Made by a program: the position numbers and the translations under genes. From a virus, in the IMG/VR virus record IMGVR_UViG_3300023174_002791, positions 1 to 59,269 of that record: 59,269 nucleotides of DNA. One strand, given 5' to 3'. A model generated the notes under the pieces. That model had not been told where the DNA came from. It did not search any database and saw nothing but the letters and a program-made list of their open reading frames with translations. This document shows positions 29,335-38,314 of the stretch, one piece after another (within the stretch, counting starts at the first letter, position 1; every line of letters starts with the position of its first letter).

Positions 29335-30954
29335 TCAGAGCGTCCAGCCGCTAGGCTGCGTTAGGGATATTGGGGCTATGGGTGTGGAGTTTCTGTAACG
29401 CGGTGGGGTGTACAGGGCTAACAACACTGCCTCTGCTCTATCGGGCGAGTTCATACCACGCCGTTTCATCTCTGATTTCTTTTCAATGACAATACGCCCA
29501 CTTGAATCTGATTTGTACGTCGGTGTCGATAACTGCGCCAGAGTTTTACGGTCAAGGTTCAAACGAATCTCTTGGGTTACACCTTCTTCAGTACGCTGAG
29601 GTTGCAACAATTGACGACAGTTCCACCACATCTCGGCACGCTGGTTTCCAAACTTTGCAGCATCGCCAGCACGCTCTCCAACGCTTACGGGAATTATTTC
29701 AGACGAATGACGCTTCTCATCTTTCCAACGGTCAAGCACTGACCTGACACCCCAGCCAACACCAATAACGTCAATCTTCACACGAACTTTCTCAGTGACA
29801 CCGCGCTCGCGATGCACTCTTTCTGCGGCAAGAATTTGTTGCAGGATTACACCTGCTACGTCAACGGCATTAGCGTTAGCGGCACCAGAACTGTTATGAC
29901 GTACAGATAGTTTCCCACCGTCATTCCAAGCAATAGCAAATTCGTCTCCACCATCTGATGCAACGTCTACGCCAAGTTGAATTGTTTCCCCACTCATAAA
30001 GTCCTCATTGTCAGTAGACATCTCAGCCCAAGACAACGGAATCACTTTGTTTGTACTGCTAGTTGGAAAACGTGCGTGTACGCGAGCCTCTACGAAAGCA
30101 GAATCATCTCCGAACTCTGAGATTACGTCATCCACCCAAGTCTTATCAACGAGGTGGTCTGTTACTGGATGTTCAGATACAGAAGGTGGACAAGATGAAC
30201 AGATACCAGCATCTTCGCCTGTGAAGTTAGGAGTGTTATAAGCGGAGATAGGGATTACGTTATACAAATCTGAATTACAAGCGCGTTCGAAGAATGAACC
30301 TTCTTGGTCTGTAGGTGGATTACCCAATAACAATAAACGTGTATGACCACCAGTCATAAGCGCTTCTAATGACCTGCCTAAAGTTTCATTGATACCGCCA
30401 GCCTCATCAACAATTACAAGTAAGTGAGGAGCGTGGATACCCTGAACAGCAGACTCATCATTCTGTCCACCACCAAAACCATAACCAACAATGTTGTTAT
30501 CTATCTTCCACTCTACGGTAAAGACTTCACCAGCAAGGTTATGCCTTTCGTGGACTTTTCTAATGCCCTGCCACAAGATGTTTCTGACCTGACGGAAGGT
30601 TGTCGCTGTTGATACAACTTGAGCAGTGCCTACTGGGTGAACTGAAATCCACCAAGCAACAATACGTGCGGCAATGTGTGACTTTCCAGGGGCGTGACAA
30701 GCAGGAACAGCAGTACGTTTGTTATCACGAACGCTCTCAAGAATTTCCTGTTGCTTTGACCATACGTTCTCTTTTAAGCCTTGCGTTACAAAACCTACAG
30801 GGTCATTCTCAAAACGTAGCCAAGGATTGCTGATTTCATTGTCCAGCAGATTCTTTAGGGCATAACGTTCCTCAGCATTGAGTGAAGGATAAATCTTTAA
30901 TCTATCTTCACGCGGGAGACTGAGCAGACGCTGTACTGGATTAGCGTTAGTCAC
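29335..30954 (-). CDS. terL: Terminase large subunit
   Basis: A 539-residue protein. The ATPase region has a Walker A variant ACHAPGKS at about 85-92 and Walker B LLVIVDEAGG at about 178-187, with a LLLLGNPPTDQEGSFFE segment. The C-terminal nuclease has an LGVDVASDGGDEFAIAW acidic strand and a MWWNCRQLL region. It packages DNA into the prohead. It starts with GTG after AGGAC. It is separated from the portal by about 8 kb of small genes, which is unusual. Confidence 0.92.
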   Translation of the reverse strand: MTNANPVQRLLSLPREDRLKIYPSLNAEERYALKNLLDNEISNPWLRFENDPVGFVTQGLKENVWSKQQEILESVRDNKRTAVPACHAPGKSHIAARIVAWWISVHPVGTAQVVSTATTFRQVRNILWQGIRKVHERHNLAGEVFTVEWKIDNNIVGYGFGGGQNDESAVQGIHAPHLLVIVDEAGGINETLGRSLEALMTGGHTRLLLLGNPPTDQEGSFFERACNSDLYNVIPISAYNTPNFTGEDAGICSSCPPSVSEHPVTDHLVDKTWVDDVISEFGDDSAFVEARVHARFPTSSTNKVIPLSWAEMSTDNEDFMSGETIQLGVDVASDGGDEFAIAWNDGGKLSVRHNSSGAANANAVDVAGVILQQILAAERVHRERGVTEKVRVKIDVIGVGWGVRSVLDRWKDEKRHSSEIIPVSVGERAGDAAKFGNQRAEMWWNCRQLLQPQRTEEGVTQEIRLNLDRKTLAQLSTPTYKSDSSGRIVIEKKSEMKRRGMNSPDRAEAVLLALYTPPRYRNSTPIAPISLTQPSGWTL

Positions 30955-30962
30955 AAATAGTC

Positions 30963-31514
30963 CTAACTGGATTCTGTTTTAGGTTTAGCAACGGCTTTCT
31001 TTTTAGGCGCTTTCTTTTTAACGGGTTTTACTTCTACGGCTTCTTCTATCTCTTTAGGTTTGTCTTTTTCACGTATAGCAATAACCTGATTTAACTTGCT
31101 TTCAAGTTCATCTACGCTAACTGTAATGGATAAAGGAGCACCATTAGCGCCTGTGATTTCTTGCCTCTCAAAACGTCCCCATTTACGAGGATACGAACGT
31201 TCAAGATACCAAGCAGCAGCAGACCAAGTCCCCTCCATCGCAGCCTTCTGGATTAAAGCAAGCGAACGAACTTCTGAATTGGCTCTAGTTTTCTCTACTG
31301 CCTCGCAAAACTCGCGGTACGGAGTTTCTTCTGGGTCAGGAACAGCATCTTCGTCATCAGACATACGGGTACGCTCGATACGCCCACGCTCTAGCCACCG
31401 ATACATTGTTGCTTCGTGGATGCCAGCATAAGCAGCAGCAGTCTCTATGTAGTTACCACTGTTAAGGGCTTCAACAACCAATGCCTGTAATTCAGGTGTT
31501 AGTTTTGTTTTCAT
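30963..31514 (-). CDS. terS: Terminase small subunit-like protein
   Basis: A 183-residue protein. An N-terminal HTH (NYIETAAAYAGIHEATMYRWLERGR, about 21-45), a central helical SEVRSLALIQKAAMEGTWSAAAWYLERSYPRKWGR segment and a basic, Lys/Ala-rich tail match small terminase subunits. It directly precedes the large subunit. It binds the packaging site. A TATAAT abuts the ATG, so the start may need experimental proof. Confidence 0.8.
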   Translation of the reverse strand: MKTKLTPELQALVVEALNSGNYIETAAAYAGIHEATMYRWLERGRIERTRMSDDEDAVPDPEETPYREFCEAVEKTRANSEVRSLALIQKAAMEGTWSAAAWYLERSYPRKWGRFERQEITGANGAPLSITVSVDELESKLNQVIAIREKDKPKEIEEAVEVKPVKKKAPKKKAVAKPKTESS

Positions 31515-31541
31515 TATATGATTATGTTACAGCAAAGTTAC

Positions 31542-31736
31542 TTACTCAGTAGTTAATCGTTCCACTTCTGCTTGCAAACGAGCAATACGTTCGCTCTTAT
31601 CTGGGTGAACCTTGATACCAAGAGCAATTGCTTCTTCTCTGTACAGACGACGATAATCTTCTATGTGCAACTTGCTGAGACGAGTGAGGGCTACATTGCG
31701 AGCGCGTTGTGCTCTGTTACGAATTGCTTCAGACAT
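31542..31736 (-). CDS. Small helical protein, 64 aa
   Basis: I use the ATG at 31736 because AGGAGAAG lies upstream; the frame opens earlier at 31781. The 64 residues contain AIRNRAQRARNVALTRLSKLHIEDYRRLYREEA, a basic-acidic helix common in actinophage genes near terminase. The function is unknown. Confidence 0.68.
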   Translation of the reverse strand: MSEAIRNRAQRARNVALTRLSKLHIEDYRRLYREEAIALGIKVHPDKSERIARLQAEVERLTTE

Positions 31737-31799
31737 TGATTCTTCTCCTAGGTTGATTAATGGTAGCCATACAGTAGTCACAAATTACAGATTTGTCAC

Positions 31800-32003
31800 C
31801 TACGTTTTGGGTACAACAGTGATAGTACAAAAGTGACCATCTTTGTTGTAATACTCAATTTTATATGACGGCTCTGGGCTTTCGTGGAGAAGAATACTTG
31901 CTACAGAATGAGGGTCAATTCCGTGAGGCTTACAGTATGCAACAAATTCAGCACGTAACGCTGCTCCCTTTTTTCTTGATTGATAAGTGATAACAGTAGG
32001 CAT
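31800..32003 (-). CDS. Small hypothetical protein, 67 aa
   Basis: A 67-residue protein starting PTVITYQSRKKGAALRAEFVAYC and ending with a KIEYYNKDGHFCTITVVP strand pair. No family is recognised. It is coupled to the upstream zinc microgene by TAATG. An acaaat/atttgt inverted repeat lies just after its stop. Confidence 0.6.
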   Translation of the reverse strand: MPTVITYQSRKKGAALRAEFVAYCKPHGIDPHSVASILLHESPEPSYKIEYYNKDGHFCTITVVPKT

Positions 32004-32170
32004 TAGCGACGTTTGCCTTCTTTAACCAAACAATTGAAACACTTGAAAATCATATTCTCGCCATACGAGTCTTTAATGTATTCCCCTCCACTGACAGAAC
32101 CTTGCTGATTACAGTGGTCACACAAATCTAACTTAGCATTGTGGATTATAAACATCTCTCCCATTGTCAT
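32003..32170 (-). CDS. 55-residue zinc-finger protein
   Basis: The frame from ATG 32170 (or ATG 32164, which has the better-spaced AGAGAGGA) ends in TAA overlapping the next ATG. It has CDHC (17-20) and CFNC (44-47) pairs, a His/Gly/Glu-rich loop, and a basic end. A zinc-ribbon fold is likely. The function is unknown. Confidence 0.65.
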   Translation of the reverse strand: MTMGEMFIIHNAKLDLCDHCNQQGSVSGGEYIKDSYGENMIFKCFNCLVKEGKRR

Positions 32171-32362
32171 TCCTCTCTAGTAAGGGTGAGCAGTTTTTAC
32201 ACTTGCTCAGGTGCGACATAAACTACCTGCATCTCGGAGGTCGGCTCACCTGACCTTTATCCTTACGCTGGTTCACTATGTCTATGGTGACGGAATCAGG
32301 GGACATTGGCGATAACAGAGAGGAAATCGCCTTGAACGCAGATGCCAAACACCAAACTTGAG
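32171..32362 (-). other. Intergenic region before zinc-finger gene
   Basis: A 192-base gap. It holds a small dyad tgagca...tgctca near 32187-32209 and a weak minus-strand promoter-like TTTATG-N17-TAAAAA. No ORF, tRNA or conserved operator palindrome was found. It probably carries the promoter for the terminase group. Confidence 0.4.
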
Positions 32363-32587
32363 TCACTTCGTATCAACTTTCTCATACGTATCTGTTTCTA
32401 CATTATAGGATTCTAACTTACGAACTGTTACTTCTTCAACATTGTCAAATTCGTCGATAGAGTCAACAATCTCAGCAAACCAACTTGCTGGATTAGGGTT
32501 CTTTGTATCGTCATAGCGAAACCACACAGTTACAGTGGCTTTGCCATAACGTAACTTCTTGGGGGGCTGGGGTTTGACTTCACTCAT
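32363..32587 (-). CDS. Small hypothetical protein, 74 aa
   Basis: A 74-residue protein with a Pro/Lys start, YGKATVTVWFRYDD and VEEVTVRKLESYNV strands, and a conserved W in PASWFAEIV. It is overlapped at its 5' end by the 106-residue gene. The function is unknown. Confidence 0.62.
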   Translation of the reverse strand: MSEVKPQPPKKLRYGKATVTVWFRYDDTKNPNPASWFAEIVDSIDEFDNVEEVTVRKLESYNVETDTYEKVDTK

Positions 32588-32900
32588 ACTTAATCACATC
32601 CCAACCTTTGTAGCCTTCTAGGTCAACGCGCCTAAGATTGAACGTTGTATCTCTCCCTACGGACGCTTCTATCTTTCTTAACGCGTGCAAAGTCTTAGGA
32701 CAAATGACAATCTCTGCAAGCGTGAGAATTTTCTTAGGTGTGGAGTAAGGGTCAAAGATTTGATGCCAGTAAGTGAGAACAACAAAATAGTTTTTATTAT
32801 GTACACCCCACGCCTGATTTAACAGTTCCATACCTTTTTCACACAGTACAACTTCAGCATAAAAAGTTGGACGGGTACTGGTCTTTGACACCTTACACAC
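32580..32900 (-). CDS. Hypothetical protein, 106 aa
   Basis: A 106-residue protein, start GTG. It has a TFYAEVVLCEKGMELLNQAWG start, an aromatic YFVVLTYWHQIFDPYS stretch and a final KGWDVIKYE. No motif is recognised. It follows the MgsA-like gene directly and overlaps the next gene by eight bases. Confidence 0.58.
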   Translation of the reverse strand: MCKVSKTSTRPTFYAEVVLCEKGMELLNQAWGVHNKNYFVVLTYWHQIFDPYSTPKKILTLAEIVICPKTLHALRKIEASVGRDTTFNLRRVDLEGYKGWDVIKYE

Positions 32901-33533
32901 CTACCCTAGTTCTAGTGTGTCTTCATCAAGCATACCTTCTGCCTGAAGTGACGCACGGGGACGTGGAGGATTGACAGGTTCTCCTAATAGCCCTGTACGA
33001 ACAGCACGGGCTTTTTCTTGATAGATGTCTGGGAGATTAGGGTCAGCATTTTCTAAAAACATTCCTTCATCAAAGAAATGGTCAAAGCCTCTACCCATCT
33101 TCTTACCTGCATACGTGTGCTTATCTAAAGCAACATCTGGAATTTCTTTGTATGGAATATGGTCTGACCACGCCCACATCTTTGAATGGTCACAGATACG
33201 AGACTTCTTTGCTCTAACTAAAAGCAGAATTGCGTGAACCATATACATACGCTCTGGGAATAGACGCTCATCTTTCTTTTTCTTTTCTTGAACCCAGTTC
33301 TCATAGAGCGCACGGATTGTTGCTGGTAAGTATGGCTCTGCAAGCCCTATATCTTCTGAAGTAATAATACGAATACGCTTCCAAACATATTCCCCATAAC
33401 CACTTCTATCTAATTCCGCAGCCCAATATAAAGAATCTTCTTCCCATCCACGTCTAATTGATTTCTGAAATGATGAAGACACTTCATTGAATAAGTAGCC
33501 TCTAATTGTTGGCGGTATTTTTTGAACGGACAT
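32901..33533 (-). CDS. MgsA/RarA C-terminal domain-like protein
   Basis: A 210-residue protein. Residues about 18-60 (FQKSIRRGWEEDSLYWAAELDRSGYGEYVWKRIRI, then ITSEDIGLAEPYLP) closely match the C-terminal tetramerisation domain of MgsA/RarA ATPases, the family of clamp-loader-like replication-recovery proteins. The ATPase domain is missing. It may form a lid-only adaptor that acts on host replication. It begins a transcript with an operator-like palindrome upstream. Confidence 0.78.
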   Translation of the reverse strand: MSVQKIPPTIRGYLFNEVSSSFQKSIRRGWEEDSLYWAAELDRSGYGEYVWKRIRIITSEDIGLAEPYLPATIRALYENWVQEKKKKDERLFPERMYMVHAILLLVRAKKSRICDHSKMWAWSDHIPYKEIPDVALDKHTYAGKKMGRGFDHFFDEGMFLENADPNLPDIYQEKARAVRTGLLGEPVNPPRPRASLQAEGMLDEDTLELG

Positions 33534-33570
33534 TTGTTCCCTCTCTGTAGTAGTGAGAGAAATAATGCCA

Positions 33571-33582
33571 TAACCCTAGTTA
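33571..33582. promoter_or_regulatory. Operator-like palindrome TAAC-CCTA-GTTA
   Basis: A perfect TAAC-N4-GTTA palindrome lies in the gap between the glycosyltransferase-like gene and the MgsA-like gene. At the same offset as in the 23.3 and 38.4 kb promoters, minus-strand CACAAA and ATTATT occupy the -35 and -10 positions, 18 bases apart. The promoter itself is weak. Confidence 0.6.
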
Positions 33583-33606
33583 GGTTTGTGGGATTTCACA
33601 GATGTC

Positions 33607-34353
33607 TCAACGGAAGATTTGACTGTTAATGATTGGTTGCCACTTGTGCGTGATACCTGCTCTAGCGTTGCCTTTCTTTGCATCGACTGCATCGCCAAAA
33701 TGTTCTTTCAAGATATTAAATGAACGCTCAAGTTCATCGTGCGTACGCCAATTAGCGAGACCCCCTGTGTTATGGAATGTCGCTTTATGGTGGAGACCAA
33801 ATCGCTGGTCTACAAACACCATACGGTGATGGTACATATTCAGTAATGCAATCCACATATCGTTGTTCACGTACATATCTGGTCGCCAGTAAAACTTGGC
33901 TCCCTTGAGTAATCCTAAACCGTGACCATTTACGAATCCTGTTAAACGGAAAGGTCTCATCGGTGAACACATTGCAGGGTCTTCCCACGGAGCAAATCCC
34001 CACAGGTGTACGCCCATTTGACGAGCAGTGTCTGCTGTTCTTTGTACAACGGCATACGCTCTCTCAGGCGACATCTTATAAGTTTCACCTGCGGCAACTG
34101 ACAAATCGGTCATAGCGGTAATGTCATCATCAACTTGGAAGACATCACCCCAGTAATCATAAATCCACTGACGCTTTGACGCTAAACCTTTAATGCTGTC
34201 AGGGTGTACAACGATTTCTTTATCTGGATACGCCTCACGGTATAACTTCTCCTGAGATTCAGCCACACAAAGAATTGCCATCGGGAAAACTTTGAACGTA
34301 GTGACATTGCCAGCCCGTCCGTGCGTGGGAATAACTATTGCTACTTCCCCCAT
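33607..34353 (-). CDS. Glycosyltransferase-like protein (TAGT type)
   Basis: A 248-residue GT-A-like protein. It has EVAIVIPTHGRAGNV at the start, then a FQVDDDITAM acidic nucleotide-sugar motif (Asp75-77). A SKRQWIYDYWGD segment and a GFVNGHGLGLLKG loop follow. The pattern resembles the TET/JBP-associated glycosyltransferases found in phage DNA-modification gene sets. It is coupled by a 13-base overlap to a ParB-like gene. Transfer to DNA is an inference from neighbours; a protein or surface acceptor is also possible. Confidence 0.72.
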   Translation of the reverse strand: MGEVAIVIPTHGRAGNVTTFKVFPMAILCVAESQEKLYREAYPDKEIVVHPDSIKGLASKRQWIYDYWGDVFQVDDDITAMTDLSVAAGETYKMSPERAYAVVQRTADTARQMGVHLWGFAPWEDPAMCSPMRPFRLTGFVNGHGLGLLKGAKFYWRPDMYVNNDMWIALLNMYHHRMVFVDQRFGLHHKATFHNTGGLANWRTHDELERSFNILKEHFGDAVDAKKGNARAGITHKWQPIINSQIFR

Positions 34354-34958
34354 AGCGATTTCAACCTTTCAATTGTTACAACGTGCGACGTGCCTACAAC
34401 TTCTTTCTTGTACGACTTCTCCATACGCAGGTCAAACTTTGTTCTCATATACGCAGCATCTGTTTCATTCGTAGCAATTACAAGAACATAGTCATAATTT
34501 TCTGATGGTCGAGCAACAATTGGGAAGATAGGGTCTATCTCTTTATTAGGTTTATCAAGTTTCGCTAATAACTTATCAATTGCATCTTGGTCATAACCAG
34601 GAACGGGACCAACTTCCTGAAGTAGTTCTGCAAGCATTACGTCGTCCCACTTGGCTAAATCACCAGACGCGTTATCTGCAAGGCTTCTTCTTTGTGCAGT
34701 CGCGTCATCATCATCTACCCACGCAACGTCAATGTGTGTCCAGCCTAATGTTTGTGCGGCTTTGTATAAATGGTTACCAGCAATAATTCTTTTAGTCGAA
34801 CGCTGAACAACAATTGGTCTGTGCTGACCAAACTCTCTAATGGATTCTACAATTGCTGCAACGTTACCTTTACGAGCATTACGTTGGTCTAGAACTAATT
34901 CCGCAAGCGGTACTGACTCAACATCCATATTAGTTAAGTTAGTTTTTTTGTCAGCCAT
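34341..34958 (-). CDS. ParB-like protein, single domain
   Basis: A 205-residue protein. A ParB N-terminal nuclease-like domain spans residues about 12-110 with SVPLAELVLDQRNARKG, VAAIVESIREFGQHRPIVV, RIIAGNHLYKAA and LADNASGDLA. The C-terminal 90 residues have TNETDAAYMRTKFDLRMEKS and probably a partner-binding role. ParB-like domains bind or hydrolyse nucleotides. It sits with a glycosyltransferase gene, as in predicted DNA-modification clusters. Confidence 0.82.
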   Translation of the reverse strand: MADKKTNLTNMDVESVPLAELVLDQRNARKGNVAAIVESIREFGQHRPIVVQRSTKRIIAGNHLYKAAQTLGWTHIDVAWVDDDDATAQRRSLADNASGDLAKWDDVMLAELLQEVGPVPGYDQDAIDKLLAKLDKPNKEIDPIFPIVARPSENYDYVLVIATNETDAAYMRTKFDLRMEKSYKKEVVGTSHVVTIERLKSLWGK

Positions 34959-36191
34959 TTAAAATCCCTCTCCTGCGAATACGCAAGCGTCTAGTGGTAT
35001 GCCTAACCTTAACGCTAATTCTTGCTCTTTGTTTTGACGGGGAAGTCCTTCTTCAAAGACATTCCAAGACAAACGGTCTATACGGAAACGGAAAGCACCA
35101 AGGTTTACGACAACCTTGCCTGACCTGTTATGACCAGGACGGGTTGCGCCACCACTGACAATATCCTGTACATCATCGGCATCAAATCCTGTCCCCTCAA
35201 ATTTTGTTACAGACATTAGTAAGTTAGAAAGAGTTGTTGCATCATACGACGCTAAATCAGCAGTTCTATTATCTGCTAAAACTATTTTGGTCGCCTGTTC
35301 ATCATTAACATCAAGGTACACAACCGCCAACTCCGTCCAACCTAACGAGCGTGCAGCAAAGAATGTGTGGTTACCAATCAGTACGGTGCCATCCATACGG
35401 CATACAAGCGGACGGAACTGACCATTCATCTCAAGGCTTTGAGCAATCGCTCCAATGTCACCTTCGCGTGCGTTTCCAGACAACGGGATTAAGTTCTCAA
35501 TTGGTACAACCGTAACATTTACATCTGACATTGACACTTGACGAGTCTTGCTTTCTTCTTTCTTCTGTCTTACAAGTTCAGGCATACCCAATTGCGCTCG
35601 CAACGTAGTAATCGCAACACCGTTCCTGCCCTCAGCATTGTCAAGATGGTGTGAATACCAAACATCGTAAGGGTCTTTCAACACATTCCATCTGTACTGA
35701 CCTACCTTGAACAACACTTCATCGGATATGGGGGTCTCTGGGAGTGCTCCGTCTAATGGTGCTCCGATTAAATCCTCTAGGTTCGTTTCTAAGCCATCAA
35801 TCTGACCCTTCAGGTGGTCTAGGTACCCCCCGTCAAATCCTGTCCCGTCTAAATCGGGCAGGGATTCCAACAACGCTAAGAGTGCTGAGTCGTCATACGA
35901 AGCCAAGTCGCTCGTACGGTTATCTGCAAGCACAATACGCTTTGCTGTTTCTTCATCCACATCCACATACGTTACATTGACAGACGACCACTTTAATCTT
36001 TGCATCGCTTGCCACGTGTGCGAGCCAGCAAGAATGTAATTAGTTTTACGGTCAACCACAATCGGTTTGTATTGACCGTGCGCCATCAAGGATTCTGCAA
36101 TTGCATCAACGTCACCCCGACGTGGATTTTGCGGGTACGGCTGAACATCACCAATCGGTATGACAGTAGTACCAGTAATTCTTACATTCAC
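34959..36191 (-). CDS. Tandem ParB-domain protein
   Basis: A 410-residue protein with two ParB domains. The first (about 1-115) has IPIGDVQPYPQNPRRGD, SLMAHGQYKPIVV, YILAGSHTWQA and LADNRTSDLA. The second (about 225-335) repeats VPIENLIPLSGNAREGD, GQFRPLV, VLIGNHTFFAA and LADNRTADLA. A conserved C-terminal segment follows. With the next gene the locus carries three such domains. This is unusual and points to a dedicated nucleotide-handling function. Confidence 0.85.
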   Translation of the reverse strand: MNVRITGTTVIPIGDVQPYPQNPRRGDVDAIAESLMAHGQYKPIVVDRKTNYILAGSHTWQAMQRLKWSSVNVTYVDVDEETAKRIVLADNRTSDLASYDDSALLALLESLPDLDGTGFDGGYLDHLKGQIDGLETNLEDLIGAPLDGALPETPISDEVLFKVGQYRWNVLKDPYDVWYSHHLDNAEGRNGVAITTLRAQLGMPELVRQKKEESKTRQVSMSDVNVTVVPIENLIPLSGNAREGDIGAIAQSLEMNGQFRPLVCRMDGTVLIGNHTFFAARSLGWTELAVVYLDVNDEQATKIVLADNRTADLASYDATTLSNLLMSVTKFEGTGFDADDVQDIVSGGATRPGHNRSGKVVVNLGAFRFRIDRLSWNVFEEGLPRQNKEQELALRLGIPLDACVFAGEGF

Positions 36192-36457
36192 TTAATGGAT
36201 TCCTTTTCATCAGACGCTTCTACGAGTTCAAACAAATCAGCATCTGCGAGCGCTCGAATAAACTCAGGGGCTGGTAGTTCTTCGCTTACATCAGTCTTCG
36301 ACCAGACCCAAGCACGCCAAGATAGTTCTACGCGCAACGAACGTTCAGTGAAATCATTCCATTGGAATTCACCTATCTCGGTCAGTAACGCCTCGGCACT
36401 TTTAGCCGAGGTGCTACCACCGCTTTTCCATTTGACTTTCCACATAGGACGAAACAT
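36188..36457 (-). CDS. Hypothetical protein, 89 aa
   Basis: I use the ATG at 36457 (AAAGGAA upstream); the frame opens at 36481. An 89-residue protein with a MWKVKWKSGGSTSAKSAEAL start, a SWRAWVWSKTDV strand and an acidic Glu/Asp-rich end. It is small and possibly a partner of the ParB-like protein with which it overlaps by four bases. No family is recognised. Confidence 0.6.
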   Translation of the reverse strand: MFRPMWKVKWKSGGSTSAKSAEALLTEIGEFQWNDFTERSLRVELSWRAWVWSKTDVSEELPAPEFIRALADADLFELVEASDEKESIK

Positions 36458-36489
36458 TACAACACATTCCTTTCTAGGCAAGTGGATTC

Positions 36490-37350
36490 TTAGTAGCCGT
36501 CAGTCCACATATCTACGTGGCGCCAATTGCTGTTATCAAATGGGTCATCACTAGGGTCTGCACTGTGGTCTGCACCAGCAAGTTCTAGAGCGAGAGCATC
36601 CTCATCAGTGAGCACGTTCGCACTCTCATATTGAGTAATGTCTGTGTATTCGACCAAACGTCCTCGGCGGACTTTGATATATGACCACTCTGGTATCTGC
36701 TCTATCCAATCCAATTTGATACCAGCATCTTTGACAGCCTTGCCGAGCAACATATCGGTTGACGCGAATAAGAATGAACCAGCGGCAGTCTGAGCGACAG
36801 CCAACGGACTGTTGCAACATCTCGCCAAGTGGAGGTCAGTACCTGTTCTGGTATCTAGCCAAGCCACAGCAGCACCACCATCAAGAAGACCAAGTAGGTC
36901 AGTCGGCTTTGATTCTGAGTTCTTGTACGAAGCCAACATTGAGAAGATTGCTTCACTGTCAACTTCAGCCTTACGGCGGTGGGTCGTGTAGTTCTCAAAG
37001 ATTTCTTTGTGATTACTAACGTGACCGTTGTGAACGCCAACTACATCGCCAACTCTGATTGGGTGGTTGTTCAAATTGTTTAACGGTGAACCAAGCGTTG
37101 CAAACCGTGTATGGAAGATTGCAGTCTTAGCATCAACAGGAAGTTTGTCACCATACTTCTTGACGAACTCGAACGCATTGACGTTTGATTTGTAGTTCTT
37201 AATCAGACGGTTCTCTGGCTTACCAGTTACGAAAGCCATACCAGTAGCGTGAGCACCACGGGTAACTATCTGGTGCAGTAAAGCACTACCCAACTTGTTT
37301 GCATTGATGTCTTCATCAGTCTTCAGACTGAAACCAGCGATTCCGCACAT
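36490..37350 (-). CDS. Class II glutamine amidotransferase
   Basis: A 286-residue Ntn-type glutaminase. The nucleophile is Cys2 in MCGIAGFSL. Conserved GATase II motifs follow: ATGMAFV, a HTRFATLGSP segment, VGVHNGHVSNH and VDSEAIF. It releases ammonia from glutamine for a partner synthetase. The natural partner here is the amidoligase gene directly upstream in transcription. No synthetase domain is attached. Standalone versions occur in actinophages with amidoligases. Confidence 0.87.
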   Translation of the reverse strand: MCGIAGFSLKTDEDINANKLGSALLHQIVTRGAHATGMAFVTGKPENRLIKNYKSNVNAFEFVKKYGDKLPVDAKTAIFHTRFATLGSPLNNLNNHPIRVGDVVGVHNGHVSNHKEIFENYTTHRRKAEVDSEAIFSMLASYKNSESKPTDLLGLLDGGAAVAWLDTRTGTDLHLARCCNSPLAVAQTAAGSFLFASTDMLLGKAVKDAGIKLDWIEQIPEWSYIKVRRGRLVEYTDITQYESANVLTDEDALALELAGADHSADPSDDPFDNSNWRHVDMWTDGY

Positions 37351-37375
37351 AATGTTTCTCCTTTTTCTCTCTCGG

Positions 37376-38314
37376 TTATCGCGCTAGAACTTCTGCGCGA
37401 GCAGTTAGGTAGTTGACGGTTTCTTCTGATAGACCAGCGTGAACGTTTAGGTCTGCAAGCATTTCTGCTAGGTCGATTCTGATATTGGCTTCTACGTGAT
37501 TCTTAGCAGCAGAGATAAGCGCCTGAGTGAACAAAATCCAGTGGCGCAACTTTGCACCATCAAGTGAACCTTGATGTTGGCGAATTTCGATAGTGCCATA
37601 TTTTGGATAAGACATCACATTGATTTTGCGGTAACGATTATAAGAATTGCGGATGCGTCCAGTTTGAATGAACTCATTTTGGATATTACGCAGTTCGGTG
37701 TCGCTGAGGTTCTGGCAGAAGGTGTTGCGATTCTCACGGCGAGAACGGCTAACAAGTGAGTCAATTGCAATCTGACGCTCTGACCACAGTGTTACGAAGG
37801 CAGCAATCTCAGAACCACTAAGTCCTTGCATATCGTGGTGAACGTGGATTCCTGTAGTTACGTTCACAGTTGCACCTGCATTGGACAGAGTTGTTACAGC
37901 AAGTTCAAGTTGAACAAGTCCCGCTTCACCGCGAAGTGGTGGAGATACGAGTTCACCGCAACCATTACCTTCGTGGCGGACAGAACCATCTGGTACAAGT
38001 TTCCAGTGACGGCGAGTAGTGTGGTTGTACGCTTCATTGACTGCATTGATGCCAGCAGCCTGTAACGCAGCCTCAGCCTCAGAACGACTGATTCCACTGA
38101 ACTCTATCTCTACACCGAAGCGGCGACCTTGAGCAGCAGTTGAACCACCGCTTAGGCGGAGGATTCCTGAACGTACAGCATTGCGTGCAGATGACGCAGT
38201 TGAGTAGCCCAACGCAGTTGCGATGGCTTGGTATGAATGACCTTGCTCGAACATTTCTACGGCAGAGCGCAGACGTGCTTCTGTTATGTCGGCTCTTACT
38301 CTCATTCTTGGCAT
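37376..38314 (-). CDS. Amidoligase-like enzyme with N-terminal helix-turn-helix
   Basis: A 312-residue protein. Residues about 10-55 look like an HTH (EQGHSYQAIATALGYST). The rest follows the amidoligase_2 fold, related to glutamine synthetase: FGVEIEFSG at about 66-74, WKLVPDGSVRHEG, GCGELVSPPLRGE, a GIHVHHDMQGL metal-like segment, and a TIEIRQHQGSLD motif. It should form amide bonds using ATP. The adjacent glutaminase could provide ammonia. The HTH fusion suggests action near DNA. Confidence 0.85.
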   Translation of the reverse strand: MPRMRVRADITEARLRSAVEMFEQGHSYQAIATALGYSTASSARNAVRSGILRLSGGSTAAQGRRFGVEIEFSGISRSEAEAALQAAGINAVNEAYNHTTRRHWKLVPDGSVRHEGNGCGELVSPPLRGEAGLVQLELAVTTLSNAGATVNVTTGIHVHHDMQGLSGSEIAAFVTLWSERQIAIDSLVSRSRRENRNTFCQNLSDTELRNIQNEFIQTGRIRNSYNRYRKINVMSYPKYGTIEIRQHQGSLDGAKLRHWILFTQALISAAKNHVEANIRIDLAEMLADLNVHAGLSEETVNYLTARAEVLAR

